NCBI GenBank assembly: GCA_025350885.1
Contig: JANXXA010000300.1
Location: 1 to 13,170 of the forward strand
From: Phenylobacterium sp.
GTDB taxonomy: Bacteria > Pseudomonadota > Alphaproteobacteria > Caulobacterales > Caulobacteraceae
Length of the DNA stretch: 13,170 nt
Direction: 5' to 3'
Below are positions 11,669-13,170 of this stretch, piece by piece (the stretch's first letter is position 1; the number at the start of each line of letters is the position of its first letter). The notes beneath the pieces were generated by a model that did not search any database, was not told the DNA's origin, and was given only the letters and a program-made list of their open reading frames with translations. The position numbers were made by a program, and so were the translations under genes.

Positions 11669-13060
11669 ATGAGCGCCACCCGCACCGAAACCGATACATT
11701 TGGCCCCATCGAGGTCGCCGCCGATCGCTACTGGGGCGCCCAGACCCAGCGGTCGTTGCAGAATTTCAAGATCGGCTGGGAGAAACAGCCGATCCCGGTG
11801 ATCCGGGCGCTGGGCGTGGTCAAGCGGGCGGCGGCGGAGGCCAACCTGGCGCTGGGCAAGATCGATGCGAAGGTCGCCGAAGCCATCGTCGCGGCGGCCC
11901 AGGAGGTGATCGACGGCAAGCTCGACGACCACTTCCCGCTGGTGGTCTGGCAGACCGGGTCGGGCACCCAGTCAAACATGAACGCCAACGAGGTGATCTC
12001 CAACCGCGCCATCGAGATGCTGGGCGGTCAGATGGGTTCCAAAACGCCGGTCCATCCCAACGACCACGTCAACATGAGCCAGTCGTCGAACGACACCTAT
12101 CCGACGGCCATGCACATCGCCTGCGCCGAAGAGGTGGCCCGCCGCGTGATGCCGGCGCTGGAGCACCTGCACGCCGCGCTCACCGCCAAGTCCAGGCAGT
12201 TCGCCCACATCATCAAGATCGGCCGCACCCACACCCAGGACGCCACCCCGCTGACGCTCGGCCAGGAGTTCGGCGGCTATTCGCACCAGATCGCCATGTC
12301 GGTGCGGCGGCTGAAGGACACGCTCTACGGCCTCTATGAGCTGGCCCAGGGCGGCACCGCGGTCGGCACGGGCCTGAATGCCCCCATAGGATTCGCCGAG
12401 AAGGTCGCCGAGCGGATCGCGGCGATCACCCGCCTGCCGTTCATCACCGCACCCAACAAGTTCGAGGCGCTGGCGGCCCATGACGCCATGGTGTTCAGCC
12501 ACGGCGCGCTGACGGCGGCGGCCGGGGCGCTGTTCAAGATCGCCAACGACCTGAGGTTCCTGGGCAGCGGACCGCGCGCCGGGTTGGGCGAACTGGCCCT
12601 GCCGGAGAACGAGCCGGGCTCGTCGATCATGCCGGGCAAGGTCAACCCCACCCAGGCCGAGGCCCTGACCATGGTCTGCGCCCACATCATGGGCAACCAG
12701 ACCGCCATCGCCTTCGCCGGCAGCCAGGGCCACTTCGAACTGAACGTCTTCAACCCGGTGATGGCCTACAACTTCCTGCAGTCCTGCAAGCTGATGAGCG
12801 ACGCCGCGGTGTCCTTCACCGACAACATGGTGGTGGGCACACAAGCCCGCGAGGACAATATCAAGGCCAACCTCGAACGCTCGCTGATGCTGGTCACCGC
12901 GCTGGCGCCCTCCATCGGCTACGACAACGCCGCCAAGATCGCCAAGACCGCCCACAAGAACGGCACGACGCTGCGCGAGGAGGCGGTCGGCGGCGGCTAC
13001 GTCACCGACGAAGAGTTCGACCGGCTGGTGCGACCCGAGACCATGATAGGTCCGGGCTGA
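11669..13060 (+). CDS. fumC: Class II fumarate hydratase FumC
   Basis: FumC reversibly hydrates fumarate to L-malate in the TCA cycle. It is a cytoplasmic, iron-independent homotetramer. The 463-residue protein is of standard length and shows the superfamily blocks in order: [19 protein letters not shown] (94-112), [10 protein letters not shown] (138-147), [16 protein letters not shown] (185-200) with catalytic H188, and the signature [15 protein letters not shown] (317-331) with S318. Both catalytic positions carry the same numbers as in E. coli FumC. The fumarase-specific residues and lack of argininosuccinate-lyase or aspartase features support fumarase. The start at 11669 is supported by GGGGAGA 5 nt upstream. 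It is divergent from vapBC and seems to be transcribed alone or with the partial gene downstream. Confidence 0.97.
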   Translation: MSATRTETDTFGPIEVAADRYWGAQTQRSLQNFKIGWEKQPIPVIRALGVVKRAAAEANLALGKIDAKVAEAIVAAAQEVIDGKLDDHFPLVVWQTGSGTQSNMNANEVISNRAIEMLGGQMGSKTPVHPNDHVNMSQSSNDTYPTAMHIACAEEVARRVMPALEHLHAALTAKSRQFAHIIKIGRTHTQDATPLTLGQEFGGYSHQIAMSVRRLKDTLYGLYELAQGGTAVGTGLNAPIGFAEKVAERIAAITRLPFITAPNKFEALAAHDAMVFSHGALTAAAGALFKIANDLRFLGSGPRAGLGELALPENEPGSSIMPGKVNPTQAEALTMVCAHIMGNQTAIAFAGSQGHFELNVFNPVMAYNFLQSCKLMSDAAVSFTDNMVVGTQAREDNIKANLERSLMLVTALAPSIGYDNAAKIAKTAHKNGTTLREEAVGGGYVTDEEFDRLVRPETMIGPG

Positions 13061-13101
13061 GCTCTATTGACGGGACTCGCTTGGCGGCGCGTGAAGGCGC
13101 C

Positions 13102-13170
13102 ATGGCCCGTGAAACCGTCTATATCCTGCAGAGCTATATCGCCGGGCGCGGCAAGGCGCTGAAGGCCGAA
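13102..13170 (+). CDS. Unidentified protein, N-terminal 23 residues only
   Basis: An ATG at 13102, preceded by GAAGG (13093-13097), opens a frame that starts MARETVYILQSYIAGRGKAL and runs off the window. The pattern (a beta strand then GRGK) looks like a real, small conserved protein, but too little is present to name it. It lies 41 bp after fumC on the same strand with no terminator between, so co-transcription with fumC is possible. Confidence 0.55.
   Translation, partial: MARETVYILQSYIAGRGKALKAE

Noticed and set aside
1..13170. CRISPR array, tRNA or rRNA gene, insertion sequence or riboswitch
   Set aside because: No spaced direct repeats, tRNA-like cloverleaf, transposase frame or recognised aptamer pattern was seen on either strand.

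Overview
The window is high-GC DNA whose gene content points to a stalked or swarmer alphaproteobacterium of the Caulobacterales (Caulobacter/Phenylobacterium-like). The evidence is a SciP (DUF1153) gene directly behind a hook operon, divergent sigma-54 promoters between flgK and fliK as in the classical Caulobacter flaN/flbG region, GANTC (CcrM-type) sites in two flagellar/cell-cycle intergenic regions, and Caulobacter-style vegetative promoter elements. No rRNA, tRNA, CRISPR array or intact mobile element was seen.

Layout. Left edge: the N-terminal half of a thiolase (minus), divergent from a SOUL-family haem-binding protein gene (plus). The latter ends tail to tail, with overlapping stop codons, against mnmA (minus; tRNA-U34 2-thiolation). 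Next is a flagellar block of about 7.2 kb: flgL and flgK read leftward, and fliK, flgD and flgE read rightward from a roughly 400-bp regulatory region. That region holds two good -24/-12 promoters (5816-5830 minus; 5979-5993 plus), an IHF-like site, and CCCGGC motifs, one of which lies midway between the promoters. The plus promoter fixes the fliK start at about 6065 rather than at the upstream in-frame ATG. Downstream of flgE lie an AT-rich stretch and sciP, followed by a strong hairpin terminator.

Right part: a compact minus-strand operon of vapB (Phd-like antitoxin), vapC (PIN toxin), a RusA-like Holliday-junction resolvase and a DUF2007 protein, joined by overlaps or a 2-nt gap. Divergent from it is fumC (class II fumarase) with its own promoter. 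The window ends in the start of an unidentified gene.

How the genes work together: fliK, flgD and flgE build the hook and control its length, and flgK and flgL form the hook-filament junction. SciP represses CtrA-dependent transcription in swarmer cells, so its position ties hook assembly to the cell cycle. The most interesting unexplained material is three unannotated small ORFs at regulatory junctions: a 34-codon ORF in the flgK leader, a 40-codon ORF joining flgD to flgE through ATGA overlaps at both ends, and a 22-codon ORF with a very strong ribosome-binding site before sciP. Also unexplained are the sudden AT-rich, rare-codon tail of flgE and the coupling of a resolvase gene to a toxin-antitoxin promoter. 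No wholly new system can be demonstrated from sequence alone.
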